Shown here: piece by piece, positions 34,653 through 45,861 of the stretch | Layout of the letters: each line of letters opens with the position of its first letter | Position numbering within the stretch: the first letter of the stretch is position 1 | DNA from: Moniliella sp. 'wahieum' | Taxonomy: Eukaryota; Basidiomycota; Moniliellomycetes; Moniliellales; Moniliellaceae | NCBI GenBank assembly: GCA_003971905.1 | Contig: RSEE01000013.1 | Location: 806,001-870,000, forward strand | Direction of reading: 5' to 3' | DNA length: 64,000 bases | Made by a program: the position numbers and the translations under genes | Notes under the pieces: model-generated | Seen by the model: only the letters and a program-made list of their open reading frames with translations | The model's database searches: none | Told to the model about the DNA's origin: nothing

Positions 34653-35536
34653 GTGGGGATTCCCCTCACCACGGTCTTACAAGTGTCTTTTCCCCTTCCA
34701 TGTCCCTAGCGCGCATGGCAGGGGAAGAGAACTTCGGTCTGTCTGCCGATGGGCTTGTCACTCCGCTGGTTTCCACAGCGACCAGGGGGGATAGCTTATG
34801 GGACATGGTGTTCCCCCCGTTCGCACCTCATACTTAGCCGCTCTCTCCTATGCCTTGCCATGTACCCCTCCCCCGGCGCTACGCGCCCAAATGCTCATAC
34901 GCCAGTATGATCGGAACAAGTGTTGATTGTTGGCTCGACTCGATAGATACGTACCCGCATCAGCAGTGTGGCCTGGTGAAGATAGATACCTGAGCGTTGG
35001 ATGGCACCCAACTTGACGGTACGGATCACAACGCTCTTCATATTGGGGGCCCTGGGCTCCTCGACAGCCGATACGCTTGCACTGTGGTTCCTTCGGCCGG
35101 CATTTCTTTCACCTGCGTAGATGTATATTTGTAGACGATGCCTCACTTTCAAAGGGGACCAGTGTCCTGCTTACTTAGCGTAGAACGGCTGATTGGTGCG
35201 GGTGGCGGGAGCTTCCTTTGTGACATGGCGACGACCCCTCGCAAATCAGGTACTACGGCAGAACAACCCCTCCCCATGGCCAGCATCACGGGCTCGGGGT
35301 TGCTTCCTTCCTCCCGTCCGGACCTATCAACGAAACCCTTCCCATCCACACAGTCGATCGCATGCGGGATCGGCTAGGCGCCAAATCCAGGAGGGGATGC
35401 ATATAAGCATGGGTAGCGCCAATTACCGCCAGGGAATAACAGCATGCTACAAAGTAGCAGGGCCCAGGGGCAATTGGCAGTTTTGTGGGTGCGTGCCGAG
35501 CCAGTGGTGTAAGCGAACAAGTTGTACAATCCATGT
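34653..35536. other. convergent 3' region between eL6 and eL33
   Basis: 884 bp. Small frames on both strands (such as 35138-35377) lack any coding signature. No gene supported. Confidence 0.5.
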
Positions 35537-35908
35537 TTAGACTGCCAAGCAAAATAGGTTAGCAAGGTTCGGGTAGGGGTGGGGCGAGGTAAACGAACTG
35601 TTCGAGGGGTAGAGCATGATGCGCACGCTCTTGCCAAAGGCAGCAGGGGGAATGTTGGTGGCAAACTTGGCGCGGACCACACCAGAGTTACCGTGGGAAC
35701 GAGTGACGCGGCCCCAGATGACGCGGACCTTGGTGCCACGGATCTCCTTGGTGCCCTTGTACACGTAGGCCACGCGCTTGCCAAGGTAGAACTTGGACTC
35801 GGCCTGGCTGCTCACACCATCGATCTGGATGAGCGAGGTGTGGGGATGGCTGACGTGCTTCGAGCGCTGGTGGCCCTGGATGCGACCCTTGGCGTAAAGG
35901 CGCGACAT
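35537..35908 (-). CDS. RPL33: 60S ribosomal protein eL33 (L35a)
   Basis: Start at 35908: [17 protein letters not shown], then [50 protein letters not shown] and [13 protein letters not shown], all typical of eL33. The open frame seems to run on for about 19 residues past YPSN. A GT-AG intron at 35542-35598 (57 nt) resolves this: removing it joins AACA to TCTAA and gives the conserved family end LYPSNI followed by the same stop. The mature protein is then 104 residues, matching the family (yeast 107). Being 57 nt with no stop, the intron is invisible to frame-based prediction. Divergent from GPI10. Confidence 0.96.
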   Translation of the reverse strand: MSRLYAKGRIQGHQRSKHVSHPHTSLIQIDGVSSQAESKFYLGKRVAYVYKGTKEIRGTKVRVIWGRVTRSHGNSGVVRAKFATNIPPAAFGKSVRIMLYPSNSSFTSPHPYPNLANLFCLAV

Positions 35909-36320
35909 TGTTCTTGCTGGTAACGTCGGTGCGGTGGGAGTAACGTCCTGCTGCGTAGGCCACCGCGGTGTTGCTGGGGGCGAAGCGAGGCGGCAGGAGG
36001 TATAATAGGGTTGCATGCGGCACAGGCCGACTGTTAAAGTCATTTATTGCGCCTGCCGCAGGGTGCTGACCCCAGCCGTCCTGGTCATACTGCTGGTGGC
36101 GGAGTGGATCGAGGTCACGTGCATCCAGATCGTCTGATCTCCTTGCCATTTTGAAACCGAGAGGGGCGGAGGCATCACCCATCACACATCAAGCCCGTGC
36201 ACCACGGATTGTGAGTCGGGATCGCACTGCTACCACTACCAGCAACTACAACAGCGAAACGACGACGGCTGCCACCCCTAACATCACCGCCACCATCGCC
36301 ATCACCACCTGCCGCCCTAC
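35909..36320. promoter_or_regulatory. bidirectional promoter of eL33 and GPI10
   Basis: 412 bp between divergent starts. Contains ACCACCATCGCC-type runs just before the GPI10 start. No specific site assigned. Confidence 0.5.
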
Positions 36321-38080
36321 ATGGTAAAACCGGTGAAGTATCAGATGCTGGCGGTCATGTGGGTGGCTGCCCTGGCCGTGCGTCTGCTCAATGCCGCAAC
36401 CGTCACCACCTACTTCGTCCCGGACGAACACTGGCAGGCCCAGGAGGTCGCCTACTCGCTCGTCTTTGGTGTAGGGTACCGCACATGGGAATGGATTCCA
36501 GCCTCCCACTGCCACCCCCTTCCTTGCCATTTGTCTTGGGCCGAGGCGGTACGCACTGGGCCTCTACGCAGCCTGCTCCCAGCCCTGCTCTATGTGCCTG
36601 CCTACTGGTTCATCCGTCTCGGCATCACTTCCCCTTGGCTCGTAGGCGTCGCGCCTAGAGCCACGCAAGCTCTGATTGCTCTGTAGGAGACGTGTTTTCA
36701 GCGGCTATTGCAGCGGCTGCCGTTCCAGGATCTGGAATGGCGGCTTTCGTTCTGTGCCTTTTGTCTCCCTGGCTTGGTTCACCTCGACGCGCACGCTGGC
36801 AAACTCGACCGAGGCAGTGCTCCTATTGGTATCCCTTTATTTTTGGCCCCTGGACCTATCCAGACGTAGGAAGAGGGAGAAGGCAATGGTTGCCCTGCTG
36901 ATCGCAAGTTTTGCCCTCCTCGTTCGACCTTCCACCGGGGTGATCTTTGCTTATTTGGGTGTGCGTACTCTCTTCTCTCTGCTGGCGGGATCCACAGCAC
37001 GTTGAGGTTCCTCCTGATTAGTGCTACTATGGTTAGCACAGTGGTTGGTTTCAGTGTGCTAGTGGATTCCTATTTCCACTCGGAACCAGCCGTGCCCATG
37101 TTGGCCTTTGGGCACGCAATTTGCTCCAAGGGCTGGCGACCTTCTACGGCACCGCTCCGTGGCACTTTTACCTAACTCAGGCTCTTCCACTTTTAGGTGG
37201 AGCCAGCTTGTTGCCTGCCTTACAAGGAGGAGTCAAGGCGCTGCGGGCGAAAATGTACGCACCCCCCCACGCCGGAGGTCAGGATCCTCTTCTCCTCCGG
37301 GTGGTGCAGAGGTGGGGTTACTCTATCTTCTGCTCCACTCCATTTTGGGACATAAGGAGCACCGCTTTGTGCAACCAATTGCCTACTTCTCTCCCATCCT
37401 GGCCTCCTACCACATCGCCTTTAGTGGAAGGTGGCCAGCGCGTACAACACTTAGCATGACCTGGCGTCGCTTCTCCCCCATTCTGCGAGCAGCGCTCCCA
37501 CTTGCTTTTGTGGCCGGTATTTACCTGACCTCGGTTCACCAGCGCGGGCAAGCCCTGGTGGTACACGATATTGCTTATCTAGCGCGGCAGGGAGGTGTGC
37601 ATTCGGTTGGCTGGCTGATGCCCTGCCATAGCACACCCTGGCATGCTTCACTTCATACCCCCTCTGTACGATACGCATGTTGACGGGGAGCAAATGCGCA
37701 AAACCTGGTTCCTCACATGCTCCCCGCCCTCCTGCACATCCGAAGGTACCAACCTGGCCTCTTCCTCTGAGGAGTACTTGGACCAAGCCGACCAGTTTTA
37801 CCTCGACCCTGCCGCGTGGTTACACAGCGCCATGGCTGACCACGTCGACCCCACCTTCCCTCCTGCCCCAGCTCATCTCTTCCGCTCTCAGCGGCAAAAG
37901 CAAGAACGCATTCCTTGGCCCAGTCACATTGTCTTATTCAACGGCTTGCTTGCCTCGCCCCATGTCGAGCAAATTCTGCAGCAACAGGGGTACCACCCCA
38001 TCTTATCCCGCTGGAACGCCCCCGTGACGGATGATTGGCGACGCTCTGGACGCCTCGAGATCTGGGCTTGGCGACCATGA
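36321..38080 (+). CDS. GPI10: GPI mannosyltransferase 3 (GPI10/PIG-B, GT22)
   Basis: ER multi-pass enzyme that adds the third mannose to the GPI-anchor precursor using dolichol-phosphate-mannose. From 36321 (MVKPVKYQML) TM1 leads to the luminal motif TTYFVPDEHWQAQEVAY, diagnostic of the GT22 family, and YRTWEW. Later: SLAWFTSTRTLANSTEAVLLLVSLYFW, LLIASFALLVRPSTGVIFAYL, and NLLQGLATFYGTAPWHFYLTQALPLL-type segment near 37115. The family motif HKEHRFVQPIAYF lies near 37350. LMPCHSTPW near 37617 and a C-terminal globular part with HIVLFNGLL end at 38080. The frame changes near 36684, 37000, 37110, 37320 and 37640; no splice sites fit most of these, so they are likely base-call indels. Confidence 0.92.
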
Positions 38081-38453
38081 CGCGCAGAGTTTCTGTCTAT
38101 ACTGCCTACTGCTGTATAGATTGGATTATGTTTATTCCCCCTATTGTCCCCAGCATGGACGATGTGATTGCAGCTATAAACAAAGCTTTTTGGGTTCTTT
38201 TTGCTCTTCTTCGATCGTCATGTGAACCGATCTCTTAGGATATCCGTGGAGGAGTACGAGAATGATCGACAATGTTATTGTTACGCGTTAACCGTCAATG
38301 ATGCAAAGTGTAACATGTACAACAGCAGATAACACTTTCTAACTGAGAAAGTGGTAGTCCTCTCTATCCACAATGATTATAATGACGAAGAATTAAGGTG
38401 ATTAACCGGCCTGAGGCTGAAACCTGTGAGAGGCGCGCTGTCGCGGGACTGCT

Positions 38454-38481
38454 TGAATCTTGAAGCTTGAAGTTTGAAGCT
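38454..38481 (+). repeat. TGAAGCT heptad array, four units
   Basis: Units in register at 38454 (TGAATCT), 38461 (TGAAGCT), 38468 (TGAAGTT) and 38475 (TGAAGCT). Heptad family with tetramer AGCT. Confidence 0.85.
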
Positions 38482-38973
38482 TGACCACAGAGTGTGAGTA
38501 CTGATTATAGGCATATACTATGTGGCTGCGCATTTCTTTCCTATATCCCGTACCTGAAGAACTGTAAAAAGAGACGAGGCCATACATTACTCAGTCAATG
38601 TATCAAGCGACCGAAAGCCGATCAAGAAAAATCAAGCGCTGCCCTGAACGCCACGTTTTTGCTTACCACTGTTGGTAGTGTCTGACAATCAGGGGTCGAA
38701 GATCATGATCTCCATGTTATCAATCAGCGGTGAATCACCGTTTCCTGCCCTGCACTGTACGGCCGGCGGTATTCACTTCAGCGACTGCATTGATTGTATG
38801 GCGTTCTTTGTTGGGCTGTGGCATGCAATGACCAGTATGTATCGCCATCACCACCATTAACTTCGTCCTCGGGATCGCGTGACGAGTATACCTAGTATAA
38901 TGGGCACAGTGTGGCATGAAACATGGCATGCCCCCTCCCCCGCGCGCAGAGAAGGAATTACATATGCGGCTAT

Positions 38974-39028
38974 ACTCAGTACTCACAGTACTCTCATCAG
39001 TACTCAGTGAGTAATACTCAGTACTCAC
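38974..39028 (-). repeat. TGAGTAC heptads and palindromes
   Basis: On the minus strand TGAGTAC-type units recur several times, with inverted partners (CAGTACTCAGTGAGTA). Heptad family with tetramer GTAC; same motif as at 22980-23012 on the other strand. Confidence 0.8.
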
Positions 39029-39184
39029 TTTATATATACGTCACTTCTATATATAGGTGAGTCCCTGACGCAGACGGGGGAGGAAGATTCATGCGCTCAA
39101 TATGTGCATCACATGCACATATTTCTCTTGGCCGGCATATGTTATCACGAGGAGACCACCGGGCCTACGGCCCGGTCTGCTGCG

Positions 39185-39436
39185 TCGCCACCGTAGCCAC
39201 CGTTCCCCCTTCGCCACCTTAGCCACCGTTCCACCGCCGTTCCGCGGTCCACCATTGCCACCTTAGCCACCGTTCCCCCCTTCCCCCTTGCCACCTTAGC
39301 CACCGTTCCACCGTTCCCCCGGTCCACCATTGCCACCTTAGCCACCGTTCCCCCCTTCGCCACCTTAGCCACCGTTCCACCGTTCCCCCGGTCCACCATT
39401 GCCACCTTAGCCACCGTTCCCCCTTCGCCACCGTAG
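39185..39436 (+). repeat. minisatellite of about 69-75-bp units
   Basis: Long units begin CCACCATTGCCACC at 39249, 39324 and 39393 and are built from sub-blocks GCCACCTTAGCCACCGTT and CCACCGTTCCCCC. A minus-strand frame through it encodes a repetitive Gly/Val/Lys peptide, which is a by-product of the repeat, not a gene. Confidence 0.9.
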
Positions 39437-39555
39437 TTATAATATCACCGATACGCGCTGGCTGGGGTGGCTGGGGTGGCTGGCTGCGCCCCCGGTGGCT
39501 TACGCAATGCTGATGTAAAAGAGTGGTGCACACCCCGTTTGGGATTCTAATATAT

Positions 39556-39631
39556 CCCCTGCAAGATGAACGATTAGGTTTAGACGTAGCGTTCCCCCTG
39601 TCCCAGCCTTAAGCTCTGTCAATGAAATGGA
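39556..39631 (+). repeat. 75-bp direct repeat, copy 1
   Basis: About 90% identical to 42856-42930; shared core TTTAGACGTAGCGTTCCCCC. The partner follows a reverse-transcriptase-like relic, so this may be the 3' tail of a 5'-truncated element. Confidence 0.9.
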
Positions 39632-39639
39632 CGTGGTCT

Positions 39640-39722
39640 AGAGATGTCATGATCATGTCATCGATGTCATCGATGTCATCCCGACATGATGCACATGATG
39701 TGATCGACCTGATCACAATGTA
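39640..39722 (+). repeat. ATCGATGTC repeats and TGATCA palindromes
   Basis: Two consecutive 9-bp units ATCGATGTC with adjoining CATGATCATG and CATGATGTGATC. Built from the same small palindromes (TCGA, GATC, CATG) as the heptads, but with a 9-bp period. Confidence 0.7.
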
Positions 39723-40135
39723 ATTATGCGCGCCCGTAACGCGTAACGAGGACTCTCCTCTTGATCTCGTGCGCCGCCGACAATAGTACTATATGAGCCA
39801 TGATGCCTGTGAGGCCTGAGGCGAAACAAGGGCATGTATGGCACAGTAGAGATTCGTTTTCTTTTTCTTTATGTGGGGGTTAGTATGTTTAGTACTTATA
39901 CTGTGGGAACTGACTATGCTATTAGCCAACACAAAGGGGAAAATATATGGAAAGGAACTAACGAACATTGAATTCGGAGAAACACGCCACTGTAGCTGGT
40001 CAGGCAAACCGACGGAGAGGGTCCGGCCTGGGATTTCCCGGACCCTCAGCTCAGCGATCAGGACTCAGTGTACTCAGTGGTCATTTCGGGAGAAAGGATC
40101 AATTGACCCTTGCATGGCTTAACCTCTGTGGGCGC

Positions 40136-40156
40136 TGAAGCTTGAAGCTTGACGCT
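40136..40156 (+). repeat. TGAAGCT heptad array, three units
   Basis: TGAAGCT at 40136 and 40143, then TGACGCT at 40150. Heptad family with tetramer AGCT. Confidence 0.8.
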
Positions 40157-41298
40157 CGAGCGCCAGAGTACCTGGATACATCCTGAAGGGAATCTCACTT
40201 GAAAATCTCACCATCAACCCATTATGATGAACATTGAACACGGTCATCTCATTCCCCAAAGTCCCTCTCGAATTTGGATGGCCGCCACTTTGTAGTATAT
40301 ACATAAACTATCTCGAATAATTAAGTAACCCTCAAGACAAGCCACAACTTATTCCCTTAGACCTCGCAGGCCTGACAGGAGGAGAAGGAGCCAGACGCTG
40401 CGGAAGAGCGCTAGAGGTTTAATAGGGGACGTGAAAAGATTAGTGGGGGTGTACCATGTAAGCCTTTGGATGGGCAATCAGAGCTACACAACGCGGTATA
40501 TATGTGCTGCTTTTGCATATAGATGGTTGTAGTGAGCAGAAACTTTAGAGGCGTGTAAAAAAGGCATGAATAAGGGAGAAAAGGGTACGATTATATCACT
40601 CCTATGATAGTCTACAGAGAGATAGAGCGCCGGTGTATTTGGTCTTCAAGAGGCCACATATAGAAAAGGCGCGCTGTCTCTGTCGTGACGTTAGTACAGC
40701 TTTCGCAGGAACAGTAGTGCAGTGTATAGACTCTCGATGTGTTGGGGAAAAAAAAAGAGATGGTGAATAGGCCTATAATATCAATGGAAAGCACCAGGTA
40801 ATAGTTAGAAACGAATCTAAGTGTCACAGTCGGGGCTAAGGCGAGGGAGACCAGAGAATCGGGACTATAGGCCAAGGGGTAGCAATTGTTCGTGGGGAAG
40901 GAGCAGAGCAGAGGACATGGTGCAAAGTGGAAGAAACAGGGGAGGAGCGAGACGCTTGAGACGAAGAAAGAAATAGGAGCGAGATCAGCTAAACTATGAC
41001 AATAAGCGTTGCCGAGACTGAGCACTGATACTGGAGTATATAGATGAGCGGTGCATCAGCCAAGGCTCTGGATGCAAACCAAGGGAATCAACACGATTAT
41101 TATGCTATATACGCACCACAGTCATGATGAGCACAGCTGCCACAAGTCTGGTCTTAGGATATAGCAGAGAGTGCGGGTTTTCGATGGTGGACAGTGGACA
41201 GTGGACGGAAGGGAGAGGGATTGTTGATGTCCGGATATGTTCGGCTGACGCGGCAATAATGACGAAGATTCATCAGGCCTCGAGCACGATCGTAACGG

Positions 41299-41541
41299 AC
41301 ACCTTTAATGATCCTGGCTACCCAGGGATGTCCGAAGTGCAGTCATGCATGGTAGAGAGAGAAGACAGGAGCTGATGGGTTGAACCCAGAATGGGGATCA
41401 GAAGGAGAAGGAAAAAGGAGGAGAAGGAGAAGAAGGAGAGTGGCACAAGACTACAGGTTGGGGATACTGGCGTAGTGCCCGGATGTGTAAGAGGGTTACG
41501 GTGACCTCGGAGGTGGCTGGCCCTTAGGACCCTAGTTAACC
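41299..41541 (+). repeat. dispersed repeat, copy B
   Basis: Homologous to 17965-18200 in the same orientation. It ends 55 bp before the first frame of the relic at 41596, so it could be part of the same mobile element. Here the GGGTTGAACCC palindrome lacks the extra 7-bp unit present in copy A. Confidence 0.85.
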
Positions 41542-41595
41542 ACCTCTCGTCTCCACTCGGGCACGTCTACACACTTTTGTAAATGGAGAGACTTT

Positions 41596-42834
41596 ATGAA
41601 GGGAAACATGTCTAAGTTTGATGGCATCACCCGCCAGGGACGCCTCTTACTATGGCGGCTCAGTACTCAGACCAAGCTGCGCCACCTGCTCCGCACCATG
41701 CAGATGGAAGGAGAGCTAGATGACGTGCTGGCCGAGATTGATGCCTTCATCTGTACGGATTCAGACGGATCCGGGGTGACGAGGATCCCCAAGGTGCCAA
41801 GGACGACCACTTCGACATGCTCATGAGCCTGCCTCTCCGAATGGGAGGATGTGGCAGCCCGCTTACTCGTATATCGCGCCCCACGCCCGTGCCGCGGCCA
41901 ACGAAGTCAACGACTATCTTATTACCACTTATGTTGACCGTTCGGGACCGCAGACGGCAACGGCCAACACATTTACGAAGCAACGCCAGCGCTGCCGCGA
42001 GATGTGGGAGCAAAGTCGACAGGAGCTGCTCCAGGCTGGACGCTGCCGCTGGTCGCCATGTGGTTGAGCATAGCAACCCGCTGAGCCACAACTGGCTCTC
42101 CGCCATTCGTCCGTCCGTACCTCAAGCTCTCTGACCAGCAGGTCCAGGTTGGTCTCCAGCTCCGCACACTGTGCCGCACCACGGGCAGCATGTGCAAGTG
42201 CGGTGTCATGTCCTCGCTGGAGCACATCATGTCTGGCACCCCCACCCAGGCCAAGTTTAGTGCGTTGCATGAGGCATGTGGGGCCCATTCTCCAGCTAAT
42301 ACGCTCCATCCCCGACACTCACGTCCGCAACGAACCTATGGTGTGGAGGACGAGGATGGGACGAGACGTGGACCGAGGGCACAGCGCCCGACTACCGCGT
42401 GAAGGGGCCTGGAGCACTGGGAGGGATCAGGAATGGAGGTGGACCACACGCTGCGCGACACGGGAACGCAAGACGCGCAGAGCGCGTACCGGCGGTGGTG
42501 CACGAGAGCACTGCGTCGCCTTTGGAACGCCGGGAGAAGGAACTGCTTCGGCTGCTTCACAAGCAGAATGCGACAAGAACGCCAAGTACCAGGGACGCAC
42601 TTAAAGCCGTTTTTTCCCCCTGGTTTTGACGCCGCCGAGGATACTACGGCACCAAGGCAGCGGGCAAGTTGTTTTGCGCATTGGAAGGAGTTGGCTACTA
42701 AGTCTCAGTGGAAAGGTTTTCTCTCTCGGATGTCAACCACGTTCATCCGTGTCCACACGCGCTTCCTAGGGTACGGGACCGGATGGCGAGAGCCGGAGGG
42801 TCCTGATATCCTGGCGATCCCCCTGGTTCCTTGA
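41596..42834 (+). pseudogene. degenerate relic, possibly the C-terminus of a LINE-type reverse transcriptase
   Basis: Coding-like pieces follow one another in different frames: MKGNMSKFDGITRQGRLLLW (41596), then VNDYLITTYVDRSG, then LQLRTLCRTTGSMCKCG...SSLEHIMSG near 42150-42240, then THVRNEPMVW and VDHTLRDTGTQDAQSAYRRW near 42320-42490, ending at 42834. The order Cys-x-Cys with EH, an EP motif, an RPD-like motif and a D-x-T-x-RD stretch resembles the region after the palm domain of non-LTR reverse transcriptases. No reverse-transcriptase palm motif is seen here. At least four frame changes. A divergent host gene cannot be excluded. Confidence 0.35.
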
Positions 42835-42855
42835 CCTTAGTGCGCTTCCAAGTAA

Positions 42856-42930
42856 CCCCCGCAAGATGAACGGTTCGGTTTAGACGTAGCGTTCCCCCTG
42901 TCCCAGCTTAAGCTGTGTCAATGATATGGA
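42856..42930 (+). repeat. 75-bp direct repeat, copy 2
   Basis: Matches 39556-39631. Begins 22 bp after the stop at 42834, in the position of a 3' untranslated tail of the relic. Confidence 0.9.
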
Positions 42931-44196
42931 TTCAAAGAGGAGTGTGTTCAAAAGACATCCAGACCCAACTTCAGCTTCATGACGCTGAAGCATTAAGGGC
43001 CATATTAGTTTGGTCGATCTCGCTCCCATTTCGAATTCTTCGTCCCGAGCGTCTCACTCTTTAGTTCTTTACCTTCACACCGTGCCCTATGCTCTTGCTT
43101 CTTACCCGCCAACGATTGCTACATTCCTTACCGATTGATACATTCCTTAACTTAGTCTCGATTCTGGCCTCCCTCACCGGTCACCTTCATGCCCTGCGAC
43201 TTGTGGTGGACCCGTAGCCATCACTAGCGAAAACGTACACCGCCTCTCTCTTGGTTCCCACTGCATCCCCACATCCACCACCGGAATCTCAATGCGAGAC
43301 GTTGGTTCGGCCAGTCGGGAACAAAGGTGGGGGGCAGCGAACATGCGAGCATTGAAGTGGGCCAAGAGTTGACTCTCTGTATTAGAAATTTGATCTTCTC
43401 GTTGCTACGCTTCTCTCTCCTTGGTACGTGTGGGACGGATGGGCAGAGGGCCGTGGTGTTCCGTATTCCCTCACTCTACCACCAGTTGTGCTCCACAGCC
43501 CACCGTTCCCTTCTTACCACTGTGCACAGCGTGCTATACGCGTATTTTCTGTCACATACATCGGATTCCTCCCTGCGTCCCGTCGTTACTTTCCGTCGTT
43601 ATTGGTAAGTATTGCACATCCCGTTGCTTCCCTGGAAGCCGACGTGAGGCAAGACCCAAAAAGTGGAGCAGAAGCGAGCAACAGGTGATGTGTGGGGGGA
43701 AAACCAACCTGAGAGCCAACTTTCCCCCCGACTCCCCACCCACCCTCGCTGGGAAGAAGAGTGTCAAAAAAGTAACGGATGGGTATGAGTGAAGAACGGG
43801 CGGGCAACAATCTATGTTACAGGTGTTGAACGTTTTGATGTGGCAGTTGATGAGAGCGATGAAATGATCGTTCCCAAGGTTGACGCTAAGCCGATATGGA
43901 TTGGATGAGACATGCCCCTCTGCGGCAAAGGTCTTCGTTACAATCCTGGCCTCGTGGTTGTTCTTTTTGTTAAGTCAACGGCCAACGTTCAAAATGGTTT
44001 TCATGAAACGCTGCGGCTATACATGAAGGGAACCGCGTCACGGATCGTTTCCATTTGACATGGCACCTCTGTCGGGTTGAACACTAACATCTTACAGAAG
44101 ATTTCACTCGATCTCACAAGCGTCGAAAGCTAAGTTTTTTATAGCTTCTGCTAAGCTTTCAGCTTCTATACTACTTTGAATACTAACACTGCTTGT

Positions 44197-44231
44197 TTAA
44201 CGTTGAACGTTGAACGTTGAACGTTGATCGG
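44197..44231 (+). repeat. TGAACGT heptad array, five units
   Basis: TTAACGT at 44197, then three perfect TGAACGT at 44204, 44211 and 44218, then TGATCGG at 44225. Heptad family with tetramer ACGT. Confidence 0.9.
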
Positions 44232-44410
44232 CCTTTCTTGGTAACACACCTATGTCTTTACCCTCTGTTGGTTCGCTACAATCACGCATCGTATACATCA
44301 CCTGCTATTATCTCTTCTTCGTGCATCTCGCGCCATCAACATCATAGATTATCGATTGAATCAGGAAAGGTTTACTTGAACGGATTGCCGGATGTGGTAT
44401 TTAAGCTTCT

Positions 44411-44447
44411 AGTTACCGGTAACCGGTAATCGGTAACCGGCAACCCC
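44411..44447 (+). repeat. GGTAACC-type heptads (TAA plus CCGG)
   Basis: Repeated GGTAACC/GGTAATC words in 7-bp register around an ACCGGT palindrome. Related words occur at 17460-17600, 22563 and 47555-47575. Confidence 0.75.
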
Positions 44448-45177
44448 GTAATCAGATAGTTACTCGTTTTAGTAGTTACTAGTTACATGTTACAGGCCAC
44501 AGTCTTCGTTGTAAGAGTCTCTTGTGTCTTCTATGCACGATTCGCACAGTTACTGGTTAATATACAGTAGACCTAGTGGGCTGCATATATAGTTGAGGAG
44601 CGTATTAGTGGATGGCCAGTTCAGCGTGTCTGACGTCCAGGCCTGAGCCTTCGGCCTCAGGCCTTCTTGCCTTTCAGTTTAGGGAGTTGAGTGGTTACGG
44701 TAGTTGTAGGAACACGTACGATGGGGGAAGGGGGCATGTATAATGATATCTGAGAGAGGATTGCATTATGGGGGAGAGCGACAACAGAAGAATGTTGTAA
44801 CAAAAAAGCTATATACACCTCTCCCCCGTATAAGCGACTATTAGTAATAAGATTGGAAACTACAAGCACTTGTAGAGGAGAGAGAGAAGACGCTCACGAG
44901 GGAGAGCATGCCTCCCTATTGCTATCATGATAAATGGGGTCGTCTCTTCCCCGATCGATGCTGAAGATATCGAGAAGGGGATGGCCTGGACAGGCAGGTG
45001 CCATAATGGGGTACAGTGTCATATACATGCCTCTCGTCATGCGTGACGCATAACTCCATGGCCGCCTTTTTGTCTGTGGCGTACAGACGTTAGAAGTATT
45101 AATCGCGGTTCCGACGGGCATATAGTTCGACCTTTGCGGGGGCCTTGTGTTTCCACGGGCCATATATCCCTCTGCGG

Positions 45178-45262
45178 TGTTGAACGTGTTGAACGCTGAA
45201 TGTACGTTGAACACGTTGAACGTTGAACGTTGAACGTTGAACGTCGAAGCTTGAAGCTTGGA
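45178..45262 (+). repeat. composite heptad array: TGAACGT changing to TGAAGCT
   Basis: Irregular TGAACGTGT and TGAATGTACGT units lead into four close TGAACGT copies (about 45216-45243), then an 8-9-bp step (CGAAGCT) into TGAAGCT at 45252. Two palindrome families meet in one array. Confidence 0.85.
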
Positions 45263-45449
45263 GGTAGAGTAAGTACGTACATGGTAAGGATACGAGTTGC
45301 CACGGATGTAGGCTCAGCCTGAGCGGCTCAGCGCTCATCCTAGCATGTATTACTTGATCAGTGAACAAGGGATGGTCATCGGTCATCTCTGCGTAGCGTA
45401 TTTGTAGTGTGTAGTGGCACGTCACGCGTCAATATTCAATGGCAATTGA

Positions 45450-45470
45450 TGATGTATGATGCATGATAAT
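45450..45470 (+). repeat. TGATGTA/TGATGCA heptads
   Basis: Three units in register at 45450, 45457 and 45464. Heptad family with tetramer TGCA. Confidence 0.65.
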
Positions 45471-45738
45471 CTACTCGTGCTGGAAGCTCTCTGGGGGTGG
45501 CGTTTGATTGCGGTGGCGGAGAGTGCTGGGGAGGTGCAGGCCAAGCGCAGAACTGAGATGGGATGGTCGACGGCCGATAGGACGGGAGGCATGTGCGTGT
45601 GCCAGTTAGGAATGTGTGTGGCCTGGCATAACGGAAAAGGGCGGTGCGTTTTCTTGTATAAAAGAGGTGGGCGGCCGGAAGAGAAGAGAGCACAGAGGAC
45701 TCGCGGTGCGTTATGCATTAAGCCGTCTCCTGCCGACC

Positions 45739-45774
45739 TGAGGCTTGAAGGCTTGAAGCTTGAAGCTTGAGCGG
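45739..45774 (+). repeat. TGAGGCT/TGAAGCT heptad array
   Basis: TGAGGCT at 45739, an 8-bp unit TGAAGGCT at 45746, two perfect TGAAGCT at 45754 and 45761, then TGAGCGG at 45768. Heptad family with tetramer AGCT. Confidence 0.85.
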
Positions 45775-45861
45775 CCGCTGGATCGAGGTGCTGTGGAGGG
45801 GGCTGCGCCTGGCCCCGGTGGCGAGGCAAAAGCTACATACCGTGATGTGTGACATAACCTC

